Source of the DNA: Mycobacterium sp. BK086
GTDB lineage: Bacteria; Actinomycetota; Actinomycetes; Mycobacteriales; Mycobacteriaceae
Assembly (NCBI GenBank): GCA_004362315.1
Contig: SNWL01000005.1
Span: forward strand, 620,001 to 684,000
Reading direction: 5' to 3'
DNA: 64,000 bases
A model generated the notes under the pieces. The model did not search any database. It was not told the origin of the DNA and saw nothing but the letters and a program-made list of their open reading frames with translations. Below are positions 18,099 through 25,986 of the stretch, piece after piece. Position numbers and translations under genes: made by a program. Position 1 is the stretch's first letter, and every line of letters begins with the position of its first letter.

Positions 18099-18838
18099 GG
18101 CATCGCGCGGTGCGGCACGTCCGTGATCAGACCGCCGTCGACCACATACTCCGAACCGGTGGAGAACGACGACTCGTCACTGGCCAGGAACACGATGAAG
18201 GTGGCGACTTCCTCCGGCTGGCCGGGGCGCCCGAGCGGCGCGCTGACCATGTCCTCGGGCAGGTGCTTGGTCATCGGGGTGCGGATGAAGCCTGGGTGCA
18301 CCGAGTTCACCCGGATGTTGTCCGACGCCAGCTCGAGAGCGGCCGACTTCGTCAGGCCGCGAAGGCCCCACTTGGACGCCACATAGGCGTGCACCCAGGA
18401 CGCGCCGCGCATGCCCTCGATGGACGACACATTGATGATCGAGCCGCCACCTGATTCCTTCATCGACGGCAGCACCGCCTGGATTCCCAGCAGGGCGCCG
18501 GTCAGGTTGACGTCGAGGACCCGCTTCCACCGCTCCACATCGAGTGACTTCAGCGGCGCCACCTGGACAATGCCCGCATTGTTGACCAGCACGTTGACCT
18601 TGCCGAATTCGCTGATCGCGGTCTCGACGGCGGCCGCCCACTGGTCGGCCTCGGTCACGTCGAGGTGCACGTAGCGGGCGGCGTCGCCCAGCTCGTCGGC
18701 GAGTTCCTTGCCCTTGTCGTCGAGGATGTCCCCGATCACGACCTTGGCGCCCTCGGCGACGAGCATCCGCGCGTCAGCGGCTCCCATCCCCTGTGCGCCG
18801 CCGGTGATGATGGCCACTTTGTCGTCTACGCGTCCCAT
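18095..18838 (-). CDS. SDR dehydrogenase, 3-alpha/20-beta-hydroxysteroid dehydrogenase-like
   Basis: The 247-residue classical SDR has TGGAQGMGAADAR (NAD site), NNAGIVQV, catalytic Ser in IINVSSIEG, and YxxxK in HAYVASKWG. It closely resembles M. tuberculosis Rv2002 (FabG3), a 20-beta-hydroxysteroid dehydrogenase. A perfect KstR-type box lies at 18874-18887, 36 bp upstream, and a TAGCCT -10 at 18847-18852 gives leaderless spacing. Together these point to a steroid-catabolism enzyme repressed by KstR. It is divergent from the dehydrogenase at 18946. Confidence 0.85.
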   Translation of the reverse strand: MGRVDDKVAIITGGAQGMGAADARMLVAEGAKVVIGDILDDKGKELADELGDAARYVHLDVTEADQWAAAVETAISEFGKVNVLVNNAGIVQVAPLKSLDVERWKRVLDVNLTGALLGIQAVLPSMKESGGGSIINVSSIEGMRGASWVHAYVASKWGLRGLTKSAALELASDNIRVNSVHPGFIRTPMTKHLPEDMVSAPLGRPGQPEEVATFIVFLASDESSFSTGSEYVVDGGLITDVPHRAMP

Positions 18839-18846
18839 GAGGCGTC

Positions 18847-18852
18847 AGGCTA
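18847..18852 (-). promoter_or_regulatory. Putative -10 element of the SDR gene
   Basis: On the minus strand this reads TAGCCT, ending 8 bases before the ATG at 18838. The KstR box at 18874-18887 would overlap the matching -35 position, which is suitable for repression. Confidence 0.4.
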
Positions 18853-18873
18853 CCGGTAGCGCTCCGCGCGAGG

Positions 18874-18887
18874 TAGAACCTGTTCCA
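18874..18887. promoter_or_regulatory. KstR-type operator in a divergent promoter
   Basis: TAGAACCTGTTCCA fits TnnAACnnGTTnnA, the known KstR consensus, at every fixed position. It lies between the SDR gene (start 18838) and the dehydrogenase gene (start 18946) and can control both. Confidence 0.75.
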
Positions 18888-18945
18888 GTTTCGGCGCCGA
18901 GTGCGCATACTGAACCGACCGCAGCCCCGAGCGTCAGGAGAATGT

Positions 18946-20019
18946 ATGGCCATCCGCGTTGCCCACATCGGCACCGGAAACGTCGGGCGGTTAGCCCTGT
19001 GCGAACTCATCGAGAACCCGAGCTTCGAGCTCGCCGGGCTGTGTGTGTCCGCCGACGAGAAGGTGGGTAAGGACGCGGGCGAGTTGGCCGGCCTCGACGT
19101 GAAGACCGGGATCCTGGCGACCAAGGACCTCGACGCCGTGCTGGCCACCGAACCCGAATGTGCCGTCTACTGCGCGATGGGCGACACCCGCATGCCCGAG
19201 GCGATGGAGGACGTCCGCAAGATCCTGGCCGCCGGCATCAATGTCGTCGGTTCATCGCCCGGGTTGCTGCAGTACCCCTGGGGCGTGATGCCCGACAAGT
19301 ACATCCAGAGAGTGGAAGACGCGGCCCGACAAGGTAATTCGAGCCTGTTCGTCAGCGGTGTCGACCCGGGCTTCGTCAACGATCTGATCCCGCTCGCGCT
19401 GGCCAGCACCTGTCAGCGCATCGAGCAGGTGCGATGCATGGAGATCCACGACTACGCGTCCTACGACGGCGCAGAAGTCATGCACTACATGGGTTTTGCC
19501 CGCTCCATGGACGAGATCCCGATGCTGCTGCAGCCCGGAGTGCTCAGCATCGCCTGGGGCACGGCGATCCGGCAGCTGGCCGCCGGCCTGGGCATCGAGG
19601 TCGACGAGATCACCGAGTCGTACCAACGCGAACCCGCGCCAGAGGATTTCGACATCGCGGTCGGTCATGTCGCCAAGGGCACCCTGGCCGTCCTGCAGTT
19701 CGAGATCCGCGGAATGGTCAACGGCCACCCCGCGATCGTCATCGAGCACATCACCCGGTTGCGCCCCGATCTGCGTCCGGATTTGCCACAGCCCGCAGCT
19801 GGCGGCGGCTCGTACCGCATCGAAATCACCGGTGAGCCTTCGTACGCGGTGGACATCGTCCCGAGCAGCAGTTACGGCGACCACAACCAGGCCGCGATTG
19901 CCGGCGCCGCCGGCCGCATCGTCAATGCCATCCCCGCCGTGATCGCCGCCCCGCCTGGCATCCGCACCACACTGAACCTGCCGCTGGTGTCCGAAGTGGA
20001 GCTGTTCGCCAAGCCCTGA
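18946..20019 (+). CDS. NAD(P)-binding dehydrogenase, dihydrodipicolinate-reductase-like N-terminus
   Basis: The 357-residue protein starts with a Rossmann motif (RVAHIGTGNVGRLALCEL) and continues with CAVYCAMGDTRMPEAMEDV and VSGVDPGFVNDLIPLAL, the layout of the DapB-like or 2,4-diaminopentanoate dehydrogenase-like group that is abundant in mycobacteria. CAGGAG 5 bases before ATG 18946 fixes the start. The KstR box 59 bp upstream suggests it belongs to the sterol or lipid catabolic regulon. Real substrates of this group are largely unknown, so only an oxidoreductase role is claimed. Confidence 0.8.
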   Translation: MAIRVAHIGTGNVGRLALCELIENPSFELAGLCVSADEKVGKDAGELAGLDVKTGILATKDLDAVLATEPECAVYCAMGDTRMPEAMEDVRKILAAGINVVGSSPGLLQYPWGVMPDKYIQRVEDAARQGNSSLFVSGVDPGFVNDLIPLALASTCQRIEQVRCMEIHDYASYDGAEVMHYMGFARSMDEIPMLLQPGVLSIAWGTAIRQLAAGLGIEVDEITESYQREPAPEDFDIAVGHVAKGTLAVLQFEIRGMVNGHPAIVIEHITRLRPDLRPDLPQPAAGGGSYRIEITGEPSYAVDIVPSSSYGDHNQAAIAGAAGRIVNAIPAVIAAPPGIRTTLNLPLVSEVELFAKP

Positions 20020-20095
20020 GCCGTGCGTTTGGTCGATGTGGCGCCCGGGTAGTTACCCAGCACCAATTTCGACGGATGCGTAAGGAGGCACGGAC

Positions 20096-20437
20096 ATGTC
20101 CGTTCGGCGCTTGATCCTTCTGGTGGGCGCGGTACTCCTGGTTGCCGGAGTGATCGCGTTGTTGGTCCCGGTTTCCACGTCAGACGGCAATGGCGGCAGC
20201 ATCGGCTGCGGCAACGCGGTCTCCGAAGACCTGTCATCGGCACGCCAAGCCAACGACAAGGGCATCGTCGCGAATGTGCCGATCCTCAACGAGATCGTGC
20301 CGCACACCGACTTTGTGGCGCAGTGCCAGTCGGCGGTCTCCTCGCGGCGGGGCTGGTCGATTCCGTTGGCCGTGGTCGGCTTGCTGGTGGTCGGCGGTTC
20401 GTTCGTCGTCGGCGCACGTGTCGGCTCGAAGGCTTAG
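20096..20437 (+). CDS. Small membrane protein with two helices
   Basis: The 113-residue protein has an N-terminal helix (LILLVGAVLLVAGVIALLV) and a C-terminal one (IPLAVVGLLVVGGSFVVGA). The loop between them (about residues 28-85) carries two cysteines (SIGCGN and AQCQSA) and is probably extracytoplasmic, where they could pair. AAGGAGG at 20082-20088 is a strong ribosome binding site. Size resembles Rv1892, a membrane protein near the nitronate monooxygenase gene in M. tuberculosis. Function unknown. Confidence 0.72.
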   Translation: MSVRRLILLVGAVLLVAGVIALLVPVSTSDGNGGSIGCGNAVSEDLSSARQANDKGIVANVPILNEIVPHTDFVAQCQSAVSSRRGWSIPLAVVGLLVVGGSFVVGARVGSKA

Positions 20438-20718
20438 GGGCGATACCCCGGGACGATCAGGGTGCCCGGGTAATTCACGTAGTACGACAGGCAGATCGGG
20501 TTGTGGCGGCATGCGATGAGTGCCCCGGCATCGGGTGCCGCGCCGATCACCTGAGTTTTTCGCGGTGGTAGACCGCAGTTCGGCACGTACGGGTTGAGTG
20601 GGACGACGCCGTTGGTGCAATCGGGTGTGGCCGCGGCCGGTGGTGTTGTGGGTGCGATGGGCACGAACATCAGCGCCAGTGCGATCACGGCCATCAATGC
20701 CGGCCTCGAGAAAACCAT
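20434..20718 (-). CDS. Small secreted protein with four cysteines
   Basis: A 94-residue preprotein: signal peptide (MVFSRPALMAVIALALMFV to PPAAATPD), then a short mature chain with CTNG, PNCGLPP, IACRHNPICLSYY, four cysteines likely in two disulphides. It is Pro-rich and ends in PGTLIVPGYRP. It overlaps the 3' end of the convergent membrane gene by 4 bp. No family recognised. Confidence 0.7.
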   Translation of the reverse strand: MVFSRPALMAVIALALMFVPIAPTTPPAAATPDCTNGVVPLNPYVPNCGLPPRKTQVIGAAPDAGALIACRHNPICLSYYVNYPGTLIVPGYRP

Positions 20719-20788
20719 GGCGGACCCCCGCTAAGAGCAGACAATCAAACGCTACTCCTTTCAGCGCGAGTTCAAGGGCGGAGCCGCG

Positions 20789-21259
20789 ATGGGTGTGTTT
20801 CCTTCTCTGCTGACCGCATGCAGCGGGTTTCTGCTCGCGGTGCTGTGGATGGACCTGATCTTCGACAGTCAGATCGGCTCGGCCGGCCGTGGCGGCGAGC
20901 AACTTCCCGAGCCGGTGCTGGCGTCGATCGCGGGGTACTACCGCCGGGCCACCACGACTTCGCAGCCGATGAGTGGGCTCATCGCGGTCGTGATGGCTCT
21001 CCTGCTGGGCGCGTTGGTCGCCGAGGCGGTGTCCGGCACGAGTCCGGCATGGCTTCTCGGCGTCTCGGCGGTGCTGGCCGGTGGACCGGTTGCGCTCGCG
21101 CTGATCCGCACCGTCCCGAACGCTGTGCGACTCGGTCGGCGCATCGGCACCACCGCCGAGCAGAGCCGCCTGGCCCGGGGCATCTACCGCGACCACATCG
21201 TGTGCGGGGTGGGCATGCTGGCATTTCTGGTGCTCTGGCTGGTCTGGCTGGGCCGATAG
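20789..21259 (+). CDS. Four-helix integral membrane protein
   Basis: The 156-residue protein shows four hydrophobic segments (LLTACSGFLLAVLWMDLIF, GLIAVVMALLLGALVAEAV, LLGVSAVLAGGPVALALI, VCGVGMLAFLVLWLVWLG). Acidic and Arg-rich loops lie between them. GGGCGGAG precedes ATG 20789. It comes just before the KstR-box-controlled nitronate monooxygenase but has its own upstream region. No known transporter motif is seen. Confidence 0.72.
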   Translation: MGVFPSLLTACSGFLLAVLWMDLIFDSQIGSAGRGGEQLPEPVLASIAGYYRRATTTSQPMSGLIAVVMALLLGALVAEAVSGTSPAWLLGVSAVLAGGPVALALIRTVPNAVRLGRRIGTTAEQSRLARGIYRDHIVCGVGMLAFLVLWLVWLGR

Positions 21260-21319
21260 CCATTCGTCCACCCGCTGATGGTGGATACCTGCAAATCGCC
21301 GAGCGGCGGCGTACTAAAC

Positions 21320-21333
21320 TAGAACACGTTCCA
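21320..21333. promoter_or_regulatory. KstR-type operator before nitronate monooxygenase gene
   Basis: TAGAACACGTTCCA matches TnnAACnnGTTnnA completely, 35 bp before the ATG at 21369. It lies in the 109-bp gap after the four-helix membrane gene, a typical operator position. Confidence 0.8.
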
Positions 21334-21368
21334 GTCTGCTTATGCCCCCGCTTGAAGGAGCCGGTTCC

Positions 21369-22496
21369 ATGCACACTGCCCTCTGCGACGAGCTCGATAT
21401 CGAGTTCCCGATCTTCGCGTTCACCCACTGTCGTGACGTCGTCGTCGCCGTCAGCAAGGCCGGCGGCTTCGGCGTCCTCGGTGCGGTCGGCTTCTCTCCC
21501 GAACAGCTCGAGATCGAGCTGAAGTGGATCGACGAGAACATCGGCGACCACACCTACGGCGTCGACATCGTCATCCCCAACAAGTACGAGGGCATGGACT
21601 CCACCGACCTGTCGCCCGAGGTGCTGAAGAAGACGCTGAACGACCTCGTGCCCCAGGAGCACATCGACTTTGCCAAGAAGGTCCTCGCCGATCACGGCGT
21701 GCCGGTCGAGCACAGCGACGACGACGCCATGGGGCTGCTGGGCTGGACCGAAGCGACCGCCACCCCGCAGGTCGAGGTCGCGCTCAAGCACCCGAAGTGC
21801 ACCCTGATCGCCAACGCGCTGGGCACCCCGCCTGCGGAGATGATCAAGCACATCCATGCCGAGGGTCGCAAGGTCGCCGCGCTGTGCGGGTCGCCGTCGC
21901 AGGCCAAGAAGCACGCCGAAGCCGGTGTGGACATCATCATCGCCCAGGGTGGCGAGGCCGGCGGACACTGCGGCGAGATCGGCTCGATCGTGCTGTGGCC
22001 GCAGGTCGTCAAGGCCGTCGCCCCGGTGCCGGTGCTGGCCGCCGGCGGTATCGGCAGCGGCCAGCAGATCGCCGCGGCGCTGGCGCTGGGCGCCCAGGGC
22101 GCGTGGACCGGATCGCAGTGGGTCATGGTCGAGGAGTCTGAGCACACCGAGGTCCAGCACGCCGCGTACGCCAAGGCCGAGAGCCGCGACACCGTGCGCA
22201 GCCGCTCGTTCACCGGTAAGCCCGCGCGCATGCTGCGCAACGAGTGGACCGAGGCCTGGGAGAAGGAGGGCAACCCCAAGCCGCTCGGAATGCCGTTGCA
22301 GTACATGGTTTCCGGGATGGCCGTCGCCGCCACGCACAAGTACCCGAACGAGAGCGTCGACGTCGCGTTCAATCCGATCGGCCAGGTCGTCGGCCAGTTC
22401 ACCAAGGTCGAGAAGACCTCGACGGTGATTCAGCGCTGGGTGCAGGAGTACCTGGAGGCCACCGGCCGGCTCGAAGAGCTCAACGCGTCGGTCTAG
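21369..22496 (+). CDS. Nitronate monooxygenase / 2-nitropropane dioxygenase family protein
   Basis: The 375-residue flavoprotein has a TIM-barrel with FMN phosphate-binding motif VLAAGGIGSGQQIAAALALG, the AQGGEAGGHCG loop containing the family His, and FAFTHCRDVVVAVSKAGGFG at the N-terminus. It closely resembles Rv1894c. Family members use FMN to oxidise nitronates or reduce enoyl groups. AAGGAG 8 bases before ATG 21369 fixes the start. The upstream KstR box places it with sterol catabolism, where related FMN enzymes act as ring-degradation reductases. A perfect 30-base palindrome follows the stop. Confidence 0.88.
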   Translation: MHTALCDELDIEFPIFAFTHCRDVVVAVSKAGGFGVLGAVGFSPEQLEIELKWIDENIGDHTYGVDIVIPNKYEGMDSTDLSPEVLKKTLNDLVPQEHIDFAKKVLADHGVPVEHSDDDAMGLLGWTEATATPQVEVALKHPKCTLIANALGTPPAEMIKHIHAEGRKVAALCGSPSQAKKHAEAGVDIIIAQGGEAGGHCGEIGSIVLWPQVVKAVAPVPVLAAGGIGSGQQIAAALALGAQGAWTGSQWVMVEESEHTEVQHAAYAKAESRDTVRSRSFTGKPARMLRNEWTEAWEKEGNPKPLGMPLQYMVSGMAVAATHKYPNESVDVAFNPIGQVVGQFTKVEKTSTVIQRWVQEYLEATGRLEELNASV

Positions 22497-22509
22497 TACA
22501 GCAGTGATG

Positions 22510-22539
22510 GTGCCGCCAGGGTGATCACCCTGGCGGCAC
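22510..22539. terminator. Perfect 30-base palindromic terminator
   Basis: The 15-base arms 22510-22524 and 22525-22539 are exact complements (GTGCCGCCAGGG at the base). The stem extends weakly outward. It lies between convergent genes ending at 22496 and 22548 and should terminate both. Confidence 0.8.
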
Positions 22540-22547
22540 TGTCATGT

Positions 22548-22991
22548 TCAGCTGGCGGGATAGAAGTCGTTCCCGTTGCCCCAGTCACCGGAATGCATCG
22601 ATCCCGGCTGCCAGCCCTGCGCACCCAGGCACAGCATCGGCAGGCCATCGGGCGACTGGGCCGCGGCCTGCGAGCCCGGGCACGGCGAGCCGACAGCCTG
22701 TACGCCGTAGATCTTGGGCGAGAGCACCCAGAAGCCGACACCCTCCGGCGGACGGTCCATGCCGATCGGAGACTGGCCGGGAATCCAGCGGCACTGCAAC
22801 GGTTCGCCACCGGGTCCGCGGCCGAACGCGAACCGGTCCCACTGATAGCACGGTGCGCTCAGGTAGGCCTCGTAGTTCATTCCCGGCGGATCGCCCGGGA
22901 ACGGCCCATGAGGTTCATCGGCGGCGGCAACCGGCGCCACTGCCAGCGCGGTGCCCGCGACGGCTGCTGCGATGACGAATTCGCGGAGCAT
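22548..22991 (-). CDS. Secreted protein, Rv1891-like
   Basis: The 147-residue preprotein has a signal peptide (MLREFVIAAAVAGTALAVAP, AAADEP cleavage). The mature part is Gly/Pro/Trp-rich with four cysteines (SAPCYQWD, LQCRWIPG, GSPCPGSQ, PMLCLGAQ), probably two disulphides. Size and location beside a nitronate monooxygenase recall Rv1891, a conserved secreted protein. Function is unknown. It is convergent with the monooxygenase across a palindromic terminator. Confidence 0.75.
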   Translation of the reverse strand: MLREFVIAAAVAGTALAVAPVAAADEPHGPFPGDPPGMNYEAYLSAPCYQWDRFAFGRGPGGEPLQCRWIPGQSPIGMDRPPEGVGFWVLSPKIYGVQAVGSPCPGSQAAAQSPDGLPMLCLGAQGWQPGSMHSGDWGNGNDFYPAS

Positions 22992-23223
22992 CTATCCACC
23001 CTCTAGTTCTCTACCGCGGGCCCTAGTGCCCCCGCCGGCCCTGCGCAGAAGCCTAACGGCTGGGGCAGGTGTGCTTTGGGTGAAACCCGAAAGGCGTGCC
23101 GGTTACCGCATATTGTGACGGCTCCGCAGATTTTGCCTTTGCCGCCCTCTCCGCCCGCACCGAAGCTTGCTAAGCTGCGGCGATTGCGTCGTCGGGGGTG
23201 GAGAGGACGACGGGAGACGTTCT

Positions 23224-23340
23224 GTGGCAAAGGCATGTGTTGCCTTTTGTGCTTCCGACACGATGATCATGACAACGGCCCGCAGCGTCGGGCCTACAGT
23301 TGTGCTGACCACCGTCGAGAAGCTCGAGGAGTTGCGCTGA
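23224..23340 (+). CDS. Possible 38-residue leader ORF coupled to STAS gene
   Basis: GTG 23224 has GGGAG 7 bases upstream and opens 38 codons (MAKACVAFCASDTMIM and a C-terminal EKLEELR) ending in TGA that shares its A with the ATG of the STAS gene (TGATG). Codons are GC-rich at third positions and the peptide has two cysteines. The overlap is a classic translational-coupling layout. It is too short to assign by homology and could be an upstream regulatory ORF or a small protein; an in-frame ATG at 23263 would give 25 residues. Confidence 0.4.
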   Translation: MAKACVAFCASDTMIMTTARSVGPTVVLTTVEKLEELR

Positions 23341-23651
23341 TGGCAGAGGCCCAGTTCCGGGTCACGGTGGTCCCCGATCTGGACACACCGCACGTGGTCG
23401 CCGCCGGTGAGATCGACTTGGCCAACGTCGGCGAATTCCAGGACGTGATGGGCAAGGCGGCGGCGGACTCCGCCACCCTGACCGTGGACCTTGCCGACGT
23501 CAGCTACTGCGACAGCGCCGCGGTGCGCGCCCTGTTCGCCCTGGCGGCCACCACGGAACTCACGATGATCGTCGCCTCCGAAGGCCCGATCCGGACCTTG
23601 CTGGCGATCTCCGGCCTGGACCGGGTGGCCACCGTCGTCACCAAGGAGTGA
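23340..23651 (+). CDS. STAS-domain anti-sigma factor antagonist
   Basis: The 103-residue protein is a single STAS domain: VVAAGEIDLANVGEFQDVM, then VDLADVSYCDSAAVRALF with the Ser that is phosphorylated by anti-sigma kinases in SpoIIAA-type proteins. It resembles Rv1904. GAGGAG lies 8 bases before ATG 23340. Ten bases separate it from the GAF-ANTAR gene downstream, so the two form an operon linking a partner-switch module to an RNA-binding regulator. Confidence 0.85.
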   Translation: MAEAQFRVTVVPDLDTPHVVAAGEIDLANVGEFQDVMGKAAADSATLTVDLADVSYCDSAAVRALFALAATTELTMIVASEGPIRTLLAISGLDRVATVVTKE

Positions 23652-23661
23652 GCCGAACACC

Positions 23662-24480
23662 ATGCCTGTCCCCGAGTTTCATCGGCGCGACCTGTCCCAG
23701 CAAGGTGAGTTGTTCGAGCGGATCCTCGAACGCGTTCACCTGGACCTGCCGGACGCGGTCGGGCTGGCGATCACCATGCACGACCGCCGTCTCGACGAAG
23801 ATGAGATGACGCTGCTCGCGGCCCGGGGCTACGGCGGCGAGGTGGTGGAAGCCCAGCTGGCGGGGCTGGGCGGCCCGGTCGTCGACGCGTTCATCCATCA
23901 GATGCCGGTGCTGAGCCTGGATCTGTGGTCCGACGAACGCTGGCCGGACCTGACCCAGCCGGCGATGGAAGCCCGGATCCCCGAACACAGCGCGGCGTGG
24001 CGGGAAGTGCGGGGCTCGGTCGCGGTGCCCGGGGTGTGGAAGGCCGACGGCACGGTCGTGCTGTCGTGCGTGCTGGACCGGCCGGCGACGGCCGGCACGG
24101 TGACCACGCTGATCGGATACGAGCAGCTGGTCTCCGCGGCGATGGTGTCCGCGGGCGCCGAAGGTGACGGCACCGCGATCGCCGACATGTTGGCGGTGCT
24201 GCAGTCCCGCGGCGCCATCGAGCAGGCAAAAGGCGCGATCATGGGCCGGCTGGCCTGCGACGCCGACGCCGCGTGGGCGACCTTGCGCCGGGCCAGCCAC
24301 GAATCGAACGTCAAGCTGCGATCCCTGGCGGTGGCGCTGGTGGAACACATCAGCGGATCGCCGGCCGAGCAGCCCGCGGCCGGATCGCCCATCGTGCCGA
24401 CCGACCAGGCCCGGCATGCCGCGGGCTTGCTGTGGGCGGTACTGACCCACGACTCGACACCCATCGAACCGACCGCCTGA
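23662..24480 (+). CDS. GAF and ANTAR domain RNA-binding regulator
   Basis: The N-terminal two thirds of this 272-residue protein is GAF-like (LAITMHDRRLDEDEMTLLAA to SAAMVSAG). An ANTAR domain follows at about residues 185-235 (AIEQAKGAIMGRL, then LRRASHESNVKLRSLAVALV). ANTAR domains bind tandem RNA stem-loops and act as antiterminators; GAF domains sense small molecules. The last part is a Pro/Ala-rich tail, not catalytic. Operon pairing with a STAS protein suggests stress or redox signalling. No ANTAR target hairpin pair was identified in the window. Confidence 0.85.
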   Translation: MPVPEFHRRDLSQQGELFERILERVHLDLPDAVGLAITMHDRRLDEDEMTLLAARGYGGEVVEAQLAGLGGPVVDAFIHQMPVLSLDLWSDERWPDLTQPAMEARIPEHSAAWREVRGSVAVPGVWKADGTVVLSCVLDRPATAGTVTTLIGYEQLVSAAMVSAGAEGDGTAIADMLAVLQSRGAIEQAKGAIMGRLACDADAAWATLRRASHESNVKLRSLAVALVEHISGSPAEQPAAGSPIVPTDQARHAAGLLWAVLTHDSTPIEPTA

Positions 24481-24544
24481 ATTACTGGCCGAAACGCCGT
24501 CGCACCAGCGCGGTAATTGTCGCGCGAGGTGGTTCGCTTAGGCC

Positions 24545-25216
24545 ATGTCATCGAAGTTCTTGCCTTGGCTGGGGATCGGCGCCGCTGTCTCGGCGGTAGG
24601 GCTCGTGGTCGGGGTGAGCGTGACGTCCGGCGTATCGGACACTCTGCCCGTCGCGCAGGCCGCGCCGACCACGTTGACGACGTCCGCGTCGGCGTCGGCC
24701 ACCTCGGAGACCGCGACGACCACTGCCACGACGAGTGCCACATCGACGTCGACGACGTCGACCTCCGGTGCGCCGGTGTCGTATCAGGCCGACGCGAAGG
24801 GTTACGTGGACACCCTCGCGCGCTGCGACGAGAACCAGACGTTGATGGCGTACGGCCGCACCACCAAGTCGCTGGTGGTGATATGCGTGAACCGCGACGG
24901 CGGACTCGAGTACCGCGGCGTGCGGTTGTCGGACAACGCTCCCCTGCACCTGCCGATCACCCGTAGCTCCGACGGCACGCTGGTCGCCTCCAATGACGGT
25001 GTCACGTATGCGGTTTCGCCGACCCAGATCCTGGTGTCCTCCGGCGACGACGTCATCTACAAGGATTCGTGGATCGAGTTCAAGGAAGCCAGCTTCTCGC
25101 AGTCGAGCACCTCGTCGAGCGCGACCACATCGGGCAGCGCGACGACGACGGTGAGCACCACGACCGTCACGGTGACATCGTCGGTGACCCCGACGACGAC
25201 GAAGCCGGGCGGCTAA
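24545..25216 (+). CDS. Exported Ser/Thr-rich protein
   Basis: The 223-residue protein has an N-terminal hydrophobic segment (FLPWLGIGAAVSAVGLVVGV) that may be a signal anchor. Two low-complexity Ser/Thr tracts (about 45-75 and 185-220) flank a compact folded core (about 78-180) with two cysteines (LARCDENQ and VVICVNRD). The Ser/Thr tracts look like linkers prone to O-mannosylation. It ends in overlap with the convergent SDR gene. Function unknown; a cell-wall exposed role is inferred from composition. Confidence 0.7.
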   Translation: MSSKFLPWLGIGAAVSAVGLVVGVSVTSGVSDTLPVAQAAPTTLTTSASASATSETATTTATTSATSTSTTSTSGAPVSYQADAKGYVDTLARCDENQTLMAYGRTTKSLVVICVNRDGGLEYRGVRLSDNAPLHLPITRSSDGTLVASNDGVTYAVSPTQILVSSGDDVIYKDSWIEFKEASFSQSSTSSSATTSGSATTTVSTTTVTVTSSVTPTTTKPGG

Positions 25217-25932
25217 CCGGGCGAGGTGTTGCGGCCGCCGTTGACGCCGAGGATCTGACCGGTGATGTAGCCGGCCTCTTCGGAGATGAAGAATGCGCAG
25301 GCAGCCGCGATGTCCTCGGGCCGGCCCATGCGGCGCACCGGAGTGGCGTCGATCGTCTTCTGGATGTCTCCCATGTTTCCGCGGGCTTCGGCCTTGCGCA
25401 GCATGGGCGTGTCGATGAAGCCGGGCGGGACGGCGTTGACCGTGATGCCGGCCGGGCCGTATTCCAGCGCAAGGCTTTTCGTCAGCCCGTTGACACCGGA
25501 CTTGGCTGCGACATAGGCGGACATGTACGGCACGCCGGAGTGAGTGCTCGAGGACGAGATGTTGACGATGCGACCCCAGCCCGCCTCGATCATGTCGGGC
25601 AGCACGGCCTGGATGGTATGGAAGACGCCGTGCAGGTTGATGTCGACGGTCCGCTGCCACTCCTCGAAGCTGAGGTCGAGGAAACGGCGAAAGCTGTCCT
25701 TGCCCGCGGCGTTGACCAGGATGGTGACCGGCCCCAGCGCGGCGTGGACTTCGGCGAGCGCGGCGTCGATCTGCGCGCGGTCGGTGACATCGGCGACGTA
25801 GGAGAAGTCCGAGTCCGTCGGATTCAGGTCGACGATCGCCACGTTGTAGCCGTCGGCGCGCAACCGGTTGGCGATTGCCGCACCGATCCCCGAACCGCCG
25901 CCGGTCACCAATGCCGTCTTCGTGGTGGACAC
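25213..25932 (-). CDS. SDR-family oxidoreductase
   Basis: The 239-residue classical SDR has TGGGSGIGAAIA, NAAGKDSF, catalytic Ser in VNISSSSTHSG and YxxxK in SAYVAAKSG, ending ITGQILGVNGG. It resembles 3-oxoacyl reductase/2-hydroxycyclohexanecarboxyl-CoA dehydrogenase-like enzymes. GTG 25932 has AAGGGG 6 bases upstream. It runs in the same direction as the TetR gene 55 bp upstream and next to the P450 operon, so it is probably part of that TetR-controlled pathway. Substrate unknown. Confidence 0.85.
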   Translation of the reverse strand: MSTTKTALVTGGGSGIGAAIANRLRADGYNVAIVDLNPTDSDFSYVADVTDRAQIDAALAEVHAALGPVTILVNAAGKDSFRRFLDLSFEEWQRTVDINLHGVFHTIQAVLPDMIEAGWGRIVNISSSSTHSGVPYMSAYVAAKSGVNGLTKSLALEYGPAGITVNAVPPGFIDTPMLRKAEARGNMGDIQKTIDATPVRRMGRPEDIAAACAFFISEEAGYITGQILGVNGGRNTSPG

Positions 25933-25986
25933 AAGCGTCCCCTTTCTGGCGGCCGCACCGCCTGGTAATTCAAAAGTGTTGCGAAG

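Noticed and set aside
23726-23739. A TCGAACGCGTTCAC sequence resembling a KstR box
   Set aside because: It lies inside the GAF-ANTAR coding region and fails the last consensus base, so it is probably chance.
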